Counted from the first letter of the stretch, positions 27,473-34,490 are shown. The stretch: 64,000 nucleotides of DNA from Parabacteroides sp. PF5-6 (GCF_029504695.1 NZ_JAQFIN010000004.1:186001-250000), one strand, 5' to 3'. Numbers and translations are program-made. Notes: generated from the letters alone by a model not told the origin.

Positions 27473-28210
27473 TTAGTATATCTGCATTCCGAAAAAGGAC
27501 GGAGTATATTCCGGTATTTCTTTATACCTCTTACCATTTAATAGGTCTCCTCCGTCTCCATACTTACCGCCCCATTGTTTAAAGAAGAATTTCACATTCT
27601 GATCTTTACATTGTTGTTGTATGTCAAGAACCCATTCTTCTTTCATTGGTCGTGCATTCTCCGCTTTCTCTCCACCGACAATTACCCAATCAATACCTAT
27701 TAAATTCAGATTATTCAGCGAACCGAGTAAAGGTTCTATTGATAAGAATTTCACTTTCGCATCCGTCTGTCTTAGTAAGTCAATCCGGTTTATTACCTTT
27801 TCGTTCTCGACTGAAACACCCATCCAAATGTTATCTGTCCATTTTAGTTGTGGATTCAATTCAAGTAGGCACGCCGGGCGTTTAGTCAAAATTTGGAAAG
27901 TAAGATGCTCATTATGGTGCATTACTTGAAATACTTGCTTGATAAAGTCAAATGGAACATCTTTGTGAAAAAGATCACTCATTGAATTGACAAATATCTT
28001 TTGTGGCATCTTCCATTTATATGGGAGAGACAAAGTTTCAGGATGACATTTTACTATATCGAAACCATACTTGTACTTCTCTTCTCCTTCTAATCTCTTT
28101 TTATTTGCGATGTCTTTCGCATAGCAATTTTTGCATCCATCGGATGTCTTAGTGCATCCTGTTACCGGATTCCATGTTTGATCTGTCCACTCAATCGTGG
28201 TGTAACTCAT
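27473..28210 (-). CDS. Phage Gp37/Gp68 family (DUF5131) protein
   Basis: 245 residues. The family hallmark is at the N-terminus: IEWTDQTWNPVTGCTKTSDG followed by CKNCYA, a C-x6-C-x2-C cysteine cluster of radical-SAM style. Further family blocks: KIFVNSMSDLFHKDVPFDFI, TFQILTKRPACL, WMGVSVEN, FLSIEPLLGSL, WVIVGGEKAENARP and FFFKQWGGKYGD. The biochemical role is not established; family members are phage or island-borne and often accompany a three-Cys-motif partner protein (TcmP), which I do not find here. Three tandem ~66-bp repeats lie upstream, the nearest beginning 47 nt before the ATG. Confidence 0.9.
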   Translation of the reverse strand: MSYTTIEWTDQTWNPVTGCTKTSDGCKNCYAKDIANKKRLEGEEKYKYGFDIVKCHPETLSLPYKWKMPQKIFVNSMSDLFHKDVPFDFIKQVFQVMHHNEHLTFQILTKRPACLLELNPQLKWTDNIWMGVSVENEKVINRIDLLRQTDAKVKFLSIEPLLGSLNNLNLIGIDWVIVGGEKAENARPMKEEWVLDIQQQCKDQNVKFFFKQWGGKYGDGGDLLNGKRYKEIPEYTPSFFGMQIY

Positions 28211-28256
28211 AGTCGTTTTGTTTTAGTTTATAGCAATTTCAATCTTATTTGTTGGC

Positions 28257-28323
28257 TTCCAGAAAAATGAAGTAATTATTCTATATAAGGATTTCGGAGT
28301 GTTCCGGATCAAAAATTCTGGAA
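28257..28323 (+). repeat. ~66-bp inverted-repeat element, copy C
   Basis: Ends TTCCAGAA/TTCTGGAA, interior TTCCGGATCAAAAATT. It starts 47 nt upstream of the DUF5131 ATG, almost the same spacing as copy A before the helicase gene. Confidence 0.8.
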
Positions 28324-28348
28324 TGGAAATCTAAACTTGTTTTGGGTG

Positions 28349-28416
28349 CAGACAGAAAAATTGGATATTTTTTCTTCTTAGAGGTTTTAACCATTTGCGG
28401 ATCAAAAAATCTGGCG
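28349..28416 (+). repeat. ~66-bp inverted-repeat element, copy D
   Basis: GCAGACAGAAAAATTGG...TTCTTCTTAGAGG...GCGGATCAAAAAATCTGG; terminal stem imperfect. Confidence 0.75.
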
Positions 28417-28435
28417 CTATAATCTATGTGGTTTG

Positions 28436-28503
28436 ACTCCAGAAAAATAGAAAAAATATTCTTCTTAGACATTTTACCTGTTTCCGGATCAAAAAATCTG
28501 GAA
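28436..28503 (+). repeat. ~66-bp inverted-repeat element, copy E
   Basis: CTCCAGAAAAATAG...TTCTTCTTAGACA...CCGGATCAAAAAATCTGG. Outermost of three copies upstream of the DUF5131 gene. Confidence 0.8.
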
Positions 28504-29188
28504 ATGAGAAGTAAAAAAATATGAACCTTTCAACTCATCTTTTTTACGACACTCACACCTGTGAGTTTGAGGTATGTTTTAAATGATATTTTTCGGAGTG
28601 AGAAGGATTTGAAACAAATAATGCGCTGTTTTGTAGAGTTTTTGCCATGCGCACTCTTCCCGATCTTGTAATACAAAGGTACGAAAAAAAGAGGAGACTG
28701 CAAAATCAACGCCTAAGAAAATTTCAGGCAGGTAACAAACACTTCGTTTGGTCGTTTTGGGGTTAAAAATCAACCTGAATGTACGTGTTTGTGGTAGCAT
28801 TCACCTCGGTTGTACATTTTCTTGTTATAAAACATGGAAATTGGATACGTTTATGTTTGGACATGTTGTTTTTCGGTATTAATTTTGCAATCCCTTTAAG
28901 CATTTCAAGCGTGAAATGCCTTGGATATGGTAGTGATACCGTATGTTTAACGTATTGAGTAATTTGCTTAAGGCTAAAGCAAAGCAATGGGAGCGTTGCT
29001 TTATTTTTTTAAATAGGTTCTCCCATCAAAATTCTAAATATTTCATTATTTATGAATGGGATCAGTCAGTCAATTAGTGTTACATTTTAGTTTTCATGTA
29101 ATACGATCATAGTTTATGATTCACGACTGACTATATCATTCGACTGAAAGCTGAATTAATTTATTTGTTTTATTAAATTTTATTCACA
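28504..29188. other. Non-coding 0.68-kb stretch, divergent upstream region
   Basis: Lies between the repeats of the DUF5131 gene and the plus-strand coiled-coil gene. Short minus-strand frames here (28579-28987) have no leader, motif or family. A CTCACACCTGTGAG inverted repeat is visible at about 28550. Otherwise I see nothing definite; it may hold the promoters of the two divergent units. Confidence 0.5.
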
Positions 29189-29755
29189 ATGAAAGAATTT
29201 AGAACAGTTGTAGAAGAGCTTGCTGAAGCCAAAAGGTTGTTAACTGAAGCGAATGCGAAGATAGCCGCACTCGAAAATAAGAGAGTAAAAAGAGTTGAAT
29301 CCATGAAACGTAACCGTAAGATAAACCCTGAAGAAAAGGGTTTTAATGCGGTATTACAAGCCTCCCGGAAGGCTCTTGAAAGCCAGCAGTTTAAAGACCC
29401 GTTTACCCTTAATAGAATTATTAAGGATAAAATAGTACAAAGAAAATATGAGAAATTCACTTTCTTTTCTATTTATAACGAACGGATTAAGCGACTAAAG
29501 GATATATCCACTTTTATTTCCGATTGTGATTTTCATAGTTTAGATGCTGATATTGTTGCCCAGCACATCGTCTCGCACGGTGAAAAGGAAATGAGTTCAG
29601 TGTTTAAGTTTGGTCTGATTTCTGCGATTGGAGAAGATAAGTTGAAACTAATGAAGAAACCTATCTTTGATAAGACAGAGTTGGATTTAAATACCTATGA
29701 GCTGGAGCCGCATCCTGATTCTGAACAATCAATAGAAGTAGCAACTCAAGAATAG
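29189..29755 (+). CDS. Hypothetical protein with N-terminal coiled coil
   Basis: 188 residues. Residues 1-30 form a charged heptad helix (VVEELAEAKRLLTEANAKIA), then a basic stretch NKRVKRVESMKRNRKI. The middle (FTFFSIYNERIKRLKDISTF, HIVSHGEKEMSSVFKFGLIS) is unrecognised; the tail is acidic. The basic segment after a coiled coil would suit a DNA-binding element protein, but that is a guess. Only plus-strand cargo gene of the island; followed by a terminator. Confidence 0.7.
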   Translation: MKEFRTVVEELAEAKRLLTEANAKIAALENKRVKRVESMKRNRKINPEEKGFNAVLQASRKALESQQFKDPFTLNRIIKDKIVQRKYEKFTFFSIYNERIKRLKDISTFISDCDFHSLDADIVAQHIVSHGEKEMSSVFKFGLISAIGEDKLKLMKKPIFDKTELDLNTYELEPHPDSEQSIEVATQE

Positions 29756-29765
29756 TGACTTATTA

Positions 29766-29804
29766 TAGACTGGGGAGTACCAAGGCGCCCCGGTCTATTT
29801 TTTT
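29766..29804 (+). terminator. Terminator after the coiled-coil gene
   Basis: TAGAC/GTCTA and GGGG/CCCC stem, followed by seven T. Confidence 0.8.
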
Positions 29805-29889
29805 GTTATGATGTCAACATAGTCCACTATTTGTTCTGTAAGATATAGTTTAAGCAAAACAATTAAACTCTCTGGTTGGATTCTAAGCA

Positions 29890-30450
29890 TTACAGGTTAA
29901 GCCATTTTTTAGATGCATAATATTTAGGTGGACTATCCTTGAATAATAAGTAAATTCTTATTTTAGGATTGAAACCACCCACTTTCTTTAGCAGAAATTC
30001 TTTCGATTTCTCAAATAAAGAATTGCTTTCGAGTAAAATAATGTAATAGCATAAATTCCTTCTTGATACTATTAGATTATTTAAAGTTTTAATATCTTTA
30101 TCAATACCACTATGGTTTTTGTTTATTGACCTTTTGTAATATTTAACTTCTATAGCTATTGCATCCGAGTCATTTTTGTATCCTTTATTCTTAACATTAC
30201 TTTTTTCATACTTATCCCTTTGCAAAATAACAATATCAACTCTTGCACTATGCCGGGATGCATCATTATTATACCAAGGAATTTGAGTATGAACATCCAA
30301 ATTATCACATTTGATATTGTCAGCAATAATATTTGATAAATGGCGTTCAAAATCAGACTCGCATAAAATAGAAAGTTTATTGTTTTCTATGTACTTATAT
30401 GTTTCAAAAAGAGCTTTTTTGATGGTGTTTTGCTTGACTATTTCACACAT
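29890..30450 (-). CDS. PD-(D/E)XK nuclease-like protein
   Basis: 186 residues. The arrangement CESDFERHLSN (Glu), SARVDIVILQ (Asp) and DAIAIEVKYYK (E-x-K) is the core of the PD-(D/E)XK nuclease fold, as in restriction-like and repair nucleases. C-terminal strands (CYYIILLESNSLF, IRIYLLFKDSPP) fit the same alpha/beta fold. Family not identified. Adjacent to the integrase, a common place for defence or stability genes, so a restriction or anti-phage role is possible but unproved. Lys-rich and AT-rich like the rest of the island. Confidence 0.6.
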   Translation of the reverse strand: MCEIVKQNTIKKALFETYKYIENNKLSILCESDFERHLSNIIADNIKCDNLDVHTQIPWYNNDASRHSARVDIVILQRDKYEKSNVKNKGYKNDSDAIAIEVKYYKRSINKNHSGIDKDIKTLNNLIVSRRNLCYYIILLESNSLFEKSKEFLLKKVGGFNPKIRIYLLFKDSPPKYYASKKWLNL

Positions 30451-30538
30451 AACTTGCTATTTGATTAGACTTCAAATGTAATAATAATCTGATATTTAAC
30501 CTAAAAAATCCCACCTATTACAGGTAGGATTCTCTCTT

Positions 30539-31738
30539 TTATAGCAAGTTTTTCATCGCTTCATCTATCTGGGAGTTCTCAAAGCTATCCAAGTAAATCT
30601 GTGTAACCTTTTCTGAACTATGCCCAAGACATTCGCTAATTATAGACGTAGATACACCGGAGCGTTTCAAATTCGTGGCGAACGAATGGCGGCTAACGTA
30701 TGTCGTAAGCTTTATTGGTAGCTTCAATTCTTCTCCGATTGCTTTCAGGTGCTTACTCACATGACCATAGACTTTATGTACCCGGTTCACCTTCTGTTGT
30801 TCTGTCTTATGAAAGGAAGAGAGAATTGGAAAGAGATAAGGAGAATCGTCTTGTTTATACTTTGCTATCAAATCAATTGCACGTTGTTGTAACGGAATTT
30901 TTATAAGTTTCTTTGTTTTCTTTCGCTTGTACACCAACCGATCACCAGTTATATGATCTGTTGTTAGTCTTGCAATATCAGCAAAGTTGATACCTGCTGT
31001 TAGATAAGCGAAAGTAAAAACATCTATTGCAAAACATTCATAGTATGACTTTCCTTGATAATTGAGAATACTTATAATTTCTTCTTTGGTGATAGATCGT
31101 TTTGCAGTCTGTTCGTTTAGCTTAGAAACCTTAAACTTCTTGAACGGATAGTAATCAGGCTTGACTATATTCTCTTCAATCGCTAAATTATAAACCACCC
31201 TCAAATGGCGGAATCGTGTTCCAATAGTATTTAGTGCAAAGCTTTGCTTATGCTGCCATGCTTCATACTTTTTCAACCAAGCCACATCAATATCAGAAAA
31301 GAGAATATCCAAATGACCATTGTACGCCAGTAAAGAAGTAAGCGTTGACTCATACATTTGCGCATAACGTAAACGATTTGCATCTTTCAACCTTGTAATG
31401 TATGAATCGAATAATTCTTTTACGGTTTTTACCTTTACTGGATTGTTTACCTTCGCTAATAGAGTTGTCGCTGTAAACTCTTTCTTTGTTGCTTTGAACT
31501 CTAATATCTGCTCTTGATACTCTTTTGTTCGTTCAGATATTATCTGAATGATCTGTTCTCTGTTTGGACAATTTCGCTTAGGTTGATTCTTTTCAAAATC
31601 CCAATGTTTAGGATTTATAGAGATTCCTAAACTCAAATACTTCCTTTTTCTATCCTTAGTGATACGAATCATTAAAGGATGTTCGTTGTTTTTCAATACT
31701 TTAGCTTTGTAACAAATTGCATTTACAGTAGTACTCAT
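30539..31738 (-). CDS. Island tyrosine integrase
   Basis: 399 residues, full length for the Bacteroidetes integrase type: N-terminal arm-binding domain (HPLMIRITKDRKRKYLSLGI, SINPKHWDFEKNQPKR), SAM-like core-binding domain (VKELFDSYITRLKDANRL to NTIGTRFRHLRVVYNLA) and catalytic domain (FAYLTAGINFADIARL at the first-Arg box, where Asn stands at the usual Arg position, so the box is atypical; then TTYVSRHSFATNLKRSGV, ISECLGHSSEKVTQIYLDSF with the Tyr nucleophile). The ATG abuts the right-end arm-like sites, so it may repress its own promoter. It lies about 120 bp from the right tRNA copy and should catalyse integration in tRNA-Thr. Confidence 0.93.
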   Translation of the reverse strand: MSTTVNAICYKAKVLKNNEHPLMIRITKDRKRKYLSLGISINPKHWDFEKNQPKRNCPNREQIIQIISERTKEYQEQILEFKATKKEFTATTLLAKVNNPVKVKTVKELFDSYITRLKDANRLRYAQMYESTLTSLLAYNGHLDILFSDIDVAWLKKYEAWQHKQSFALNTIGTRFRHLRVVYNLAIEENIVKPDYYPFKKFKVSKLNEQTAKRSITKEEIISILNYQGKSYYECFAIDVFTFAYLTAGINFADIARLTTDHITGDRLVYKRKKTKKLIKIPLQQRAIDLIAKYKQDDSPYLFPILSSFHKTEQQKVNRVHKVYGHVSKHLKAIGEELKLPIKLTTYVSRHSFATNLKRSGVSTSIISECLGHSSEKVTQIYLDSFENSQIDEAMKNLL

Positions 31739-31767
31739 GGTTTACACACTGGTTTACACAACCTGTA
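31739..31767. promoter_or_regulatory. Right-end integrase arm-like site pair
   Basis: GGTTTACACA-CT-GGTTTACACAA-CCTGTA, directly upstream of the integrase ATG and matching the left-end pair at 21609. Confidence 0.6.
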
Positions 31768-31859
31768 TAAATTGAAGTAAAAACAGCATAAAAACACAAA
31801 AAACGACAGGATTAAAAGACCTGCAAATAAGCGATATTGCACTGATTATCAATATGCTT

Positions 31860-31932
31860 GCCGAAATAGCTCAGTTGGTAGAGCAATTCATTCGTAATGA
31901 ATAGGTCGCCGGTTCGAGTCCGGCTTTCGGCT
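31860..31932 (+). tRNA. tRNA-Thr (CGT), second copy at the right boundary
   Basis: Identical over 73 nt to 21476-21548, with the same structure. Homology to the first locus begins exactly at the tRNA 5' end; no -7 box is visible upstream, so expression is uncertain. A related GACAG...CTGTC hairpin and T-run follow, ending near 31979. Confidence 0.95.
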
Positions 31933-32014
31933 CAGACAGTATGAGACAGTTACCTTAGAGGGTGGCTGTCTTTTTTTGTATCTGCCTCTTTATCTGCATG
32001 TCAAAAACTATTCT

Positions 32015-32022
32015 TACATTTG
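32015..32022 (+). promoter_or_regulatory. -7 box of the MNT/HEPN unit
   Basis: TACATTTG, consensus match 22 nt before the MNT start codon. Confidence 0.5.
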
Positions 32023-32044
32023 CATAAAGCAGAATTCCAAATTT

Positions 32045-32341
32045 ATGGACTTAAGTAAATATATACCCGTGATCGTTGCTTTGTGTAAACAACACAAGGT
32101 AAAGAAGCTATTTGCTTTTGGCTCTGTATTTACCCCTCGGTTCAATGAGAAGAGTGATATTGATATGGTGGTAGATTTTGAGGAGGTGGACCTAATGGAG
32201 TATGCTGATAACTACTTCTCACTGAAAGAATCCCTCTCTCGCCTACTCGGACGGGAAGTGGATTTATTGGAAGACAAAGCTATCCGCAACCCGATTTTAC
32301 GGAAGAATATTGATAACTCGAAACAGTTAATCTATGGATGA
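32045..32341 (+). CDS. MNT-type nucleotidyltransferase antitoxin
   Basis: 98 residues from the ATG at 32045. Small nucleotidyltransferase fold: FAFGSVFTPRFNEKSDIDMV has the G-S and D-x-D catalytic pattern, followed by EVDLLEDKAI. In MNT/HEPN toxin-antitoxin pairs this protein neutralises the HEPN RNase, often by adding AMP to it. The downstream HEPN frame overlaps by 8 nt but is cut off, so this copy is an orphan antitoxin. Located between the second tRNA copy and the third, partial copy. Confidence 0.85.
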   Translation: MDLSKYIPVIVALCKQHKVKKLFAFGSVFTPRFNEKSDIDMVVDFEEVDLMEYADNYFSLKESLSRLLGREVDLLEDKAIRNPILRKNIDNSKQLIYG

Positions 32342-32447
32342 GTATATAGAGAAACATCTGAATGATGTATTGATGTCCATTCGCAATGAACCGCTCGCCG
32401 GTTCGAGTCCGGCTTTCGGCTCAGTGGGAGAGAGACAGTTACTTTAA
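32334..32447 (+). pseudogene. Truncated HEPN toxin gene fused to a tRNA 3' fragment
   Basis: Starts MDEYIEKHLNDVLMSIRNE, which looks like the first helix of a HEPN toxin in an MNT/HEPN pair. At codon 16 (ATTCGC) the DNA turns into the tRNA-Thr anticodon-to-3' sequence, and the frame runs through it (AGSSPAFGS) to a stop at 32445. The catalytic R-x4-6-H part is lost. The break coincides with the tRNA anticodon loop, the usual crossover point of integrases. Confidence 0.65.
32378..32423 (+). repeat. Third, partial tRNA-Thr copy (att remnant)
   Basis: CATTCGCAATGAA followed by the exact T arm and acceptor 3' half (CGCCGGTTCGAGTCCGG, CTTTCGGCTCA). Downstream sequence resembles both earlier loci, including the GACAG...CTGTC hairpin (about 32437-32466) and TGTATCTGGCTCTTTAT. 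It marks an older or nested integration boundary. Confidence 0.85.
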
Positions 32448-32542
32448 GGGTGGCTGTCTTTTTTTGTATCTGGCTCTTTATGGATCACCCCGAACCGAAG
32501 GTCGCTAAGCGAAGCGTAAAGCAAAAGTTGTGGATTTGAAGG

Positions 32543-32644
32543 CGCCACACCCCCCTTTTCCAAACTACCGGTAGTTTGCGCGCAAACTACTAATATTTTG
32601 TCGACAAACTACCGGTATTTTGTGAACAAACTACTGGTCGTTTC
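32543..32644. repeat. 22-bp-phased array 1 with leader
   Basis: Leader CGCCACACCCCCCTTTTC (32543-32560), then four units starting at 32561, 32583, 32605 and 32627, exactly 22 bp apart. Unit 1 is the palindrome CAAACTACCGGTAGTTTG; units are CAAA-core-TTTG with 4-nt linkers (CGCG, TCGA, TGAA). Confidence 0.85.
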
Positions 32645-32710
32645 TGAAGGGAATATTAATGTTTCATTTTCAATGGTTTATAAATTCGTGAAGTTCACAT
32701 CGAAGAAAAT

Positions 32711-32946
32711 TTGAAGATCTTCCGGTGATAGCAAATGGACATTCTCGGCTCCTCTTCTTGGATAAGAAGAGGGGGACCGCCGGCATAGCCGGTGGTGGAG
32801 CAGTTTGATCCTAATCGTATATGAAATAAGTATTTATCATTTGTTGCGGCATTCAAACTGCCCCACCATCGCAAGCGATGGTCCCCCCCTTCTTGTCCAA
32901 GAAGGGGAGCTGAGAATGTCCACTTGCTACCCCGGAAAATCCTCAA
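32711..32946. repeat. Large hairpin 1 (about 95-bp arms, 44-nt loop)
   Basis: Left arm 32711-32808, right arm 32853-32946, imperfect inverted repeats. Each arm holds two small palindromes separated by GG(G): CTCTTCTTGGATAAGAAGAG and ACCGCCGGC-ATA-GCCGGTGGT on the left, CCCTTCTTGTCCAAGAAGGG and ACCATCGCAAGCGATGGT on the right. The small stems differ between arms yet each stays paired. Shares ACCATCGCTTGCGATGGT with 4713-4730. Confidence 0.85.
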
Positions 32947-32966
32947 GTCTCACAAGATTTGAACCC

Positions 32967-33043
32967 CGCCACACCCCCTTTTCCAAAACATTGCACTTTG
33001 GGCGACAAAACATTGCGCTTTGGTCGAGCAAAGTGCGATGTTT
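32967..33043. repeat. 22-bp-phased array 2 with the same leader
   Basis: Leader CCGCCACACCCCCTTTTC before 32984, as in array 1. Units CAAAACATTGCACTTTG (32984), CAAAACATTGCGCTTTG (33006) and an inverted third unit CAAAGTGCGATGTTT (33029), 22 bp apart. Core sequence is unrelated to array 1. Confidence 0.8.
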
Positions 33044-33057
33044 ATTCTGGGCAGCCT

Positions 33058-33383
33058 ACACATAAAAGTTTTGACCCCGGTCTTCACCTTTCACCCTTCA
33101 TCGAAACCCCTGTATTGATCAGCGTTTTGGGTGAAGGATTGGAGAAGATTATGATCAAGGATGGAGTCCTCACCAAAAGGCCGGCGGGGTTTTCCAAAAG
33201 GCTGCCGGCCTTTTTTAAAGGGCTGCCGGGGTTTTAGAAAAGGCCGGCGGCCTTTTTCGGGAAGCCTTCGGAGGGCTGCCGTTTTTTTAAGGTATTCCTT
33301 TGCCTTTCACCCGAAACGCTGATCAATGCAGGGGTTTCGGTGAAGGGTGAAAGGTGAAGACCGGGGTGTGAACTTTTATGTGT
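33058..33383. repeat. Large inverted repeat 2 enclosing array 3
   Basis: Arms of about 80 bp at 33058-33137 and 33303-33383 (ACACATAAAAGTT...ACCCCGGTCTTCACC... and its inverse), about 90% alike by eye. Between them, from 33175, lie four units about 21 bp apart (AAAAGGC-core-CCTTTT type, starts 33175, 33196, 33217, 33238) and a diverged fifth. Confidence 0.85.
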
Positions 33384-33424
33384 ATGTGTTGCGTCGGGCC
33401 GTGTCAAAACCTTTTGAATAGTCT

Positions 33425-34393
33425 TTAGAGCAGCGACAGGCTATCTATGATCTCGTGTTGTTTCTTTAAGAAATTGAATCTTTCTTTTTCGTTGCATTCG
33501 GTGATCAGTATGGATTGGTTTTTCATGGATTGCAACAGGCGTTTGAGTTCTTCAAATACCTTTTTGTCGGTAGTGGCGACCCCGTTGAGTAAGAATGATT
33601 TTATGATTGTCAGATGATAATCGGGACCTTCGATATAGCAGTAGCTGGTGTCTATACTTACGTTTGAAATATAGATGTTGATCTTTTTTCCGGTCTCTTT
33701 GAAAATGCCGGTACGGGTCCAGCTGTCGATCTCATCCAGTATCCTTAACAGGTCTTGCTTGATCCGCAGGATCTCTTCTTCGGTGATCAAACCGACATAA
33801 TAGAAATGTTTGATGCTCGTGACCAGGTTGCTGAATAGCTGATAATCGAATACATATTCCGTTTGTAAACACTTGGCCCATTTCACATTTTCCTCCTGCG
33901 TCTGCTGCAGCTTATCAACGATGACGATGTCTTTATAAGGTATGACTTCGCTTGGGGAGTTGGATTGGTATTTCCATTTGAAGAGATAGAATTTGAAGAT
34001 ATGTTCGTAGCCTACATATAAAGGCTGGGGCAGTATGTTGGTGATCTCACCTCCTTTGGCAAACGGCGTATCCTTGAAGAATTTCAGGATGGTGATTATC
34101 TCTTCCATCAGGGCGAAGTCGGATTCGGCCGGATTGATGTATTCTATTAGTTTGAGTTTGAGTGGTTTGGATATGGGTGAATTGATCATGTCCAGGCTGT
34201 CTAACGAGATGCCCAGTTGGCGGGAGATGGTTACAGCTTCGTAGAAAGTAAAAGGCACTTCCCCTCTCAACCTTCTGTATACCGCTTCTTTTCCAATGCA
34301 TAAGATATCGGAAAGAATACCTGCTATTTCCGTTTTCTGTGAAATCTTTTCTTCTATCTTCGCTAAAAAATTGGTGTAAAGTTCAGATTTCAT
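33425..34393 (-). CDS. HTH-domain regulator, unknown family
   Basis: 322 residues from the ATG at 34393; the open frame continues 18 codons upstream without support. The N-terminal 75 residues contain a helix-turn-helix (EIAGILSDILCIGKEAVYRR, LRGEVPFTFYEAVTISRQLG, ISLDSL). The remainder is helical with no known ligand domain (YKDIVIVDKLQQTQEENVKW, IDSWTRTGIFKETGKKINIY). Divergent from the PAS/GAF histidine kinase, and a -7-like CAAATATA (TATATTTG on the minus strand) lies at 34437-34444. It could control that kinase or a distant target. Confidence 0.75.
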   Translation of the reverse strand: MKSELYTNFLAKIEEKISQKTEIAGILSDILCIGKEAVYRRLRGEVPFTFYEAVTISRQLGISLDSLDMINSPISKPLKLKLIEYINPAESDFALMEEIITILKFFKDTPFAKGGEITNILPQPLYVGYEHIFKFYLFKWKYQSNSPSEVIPYKDIVIVDKLQQTQEENVKWAKCLQTEYVFDYQLFSNLVTSIKHFYYVGLITEEEILRIKQDLLRILDEIDSWTRTGIFKETGKKINIYISNVSIDTSYCYIEGPDYHLTIIKSFLLNGVATTDKKVFEELKRLLQSMKNQSILITECNEKERFNFLKKQHEIIDSLSLL

Positions 34394-34490
34394 ATGGATC
34401 TGCTGATTTTCGGGGATAAAACAATTCTGATGGCTACAAATATACAAAATACTTATTCATGTACGAAAAAAGTTGCTTGGTCGATTTTAT

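Larger units (their letters stand above)
21549..31859. mobile_element. Integrative genomic island in tRNA-Thr (about 10.3 kb)
   Basis: Bounded by identical 73-nt tRNA-Thr copies in direct orientation, with a tyrosine integrase at the right end reading inwards and matching tandem TTTACAC motifs near both ends (21609 and 31739). Base composition drops visibly compared with the flanking genes. Cargo: lipoprotein, small outer-membrane protein, catalytic-domain-only recombinase, RadC/JAB protein, atypical SF2 helicase, DUF5131 protein, coiled-coil protein, PD-(D/E)XK-like protein. No relaxase, coupling protein, conjugation pilus or phage structural gene was seen, so it is an integrative island or a satellite that needs a helper. 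Confidence 0.9.

Noticed and set aside
28281-28987. Three short minus-strand frames upstream of the DUF5131 gene
   Set aside because: One is made of the ~66-bp repeats; the others have no family signal and overlap each other.
21476-31932. Conjugative transposon or prophage
   Set aside because: No relaxase, type IV secretion, capsid, tail or lysis genes were seen; only integrase, RadC, helicase and small cargo.
32695-33237. Short frames across the hairpins and arrays
   Set aside because: Both strands and all frames read through palindromic repeat DNA; the peptides are repeat translations.
32543-33292. CRISPR array
   Set aside because: Units are contiguous 17-21-bp near-palindromes with 2-6-nt linkers, no unique spacers of 30 nt or so, and no cas gene in the window.
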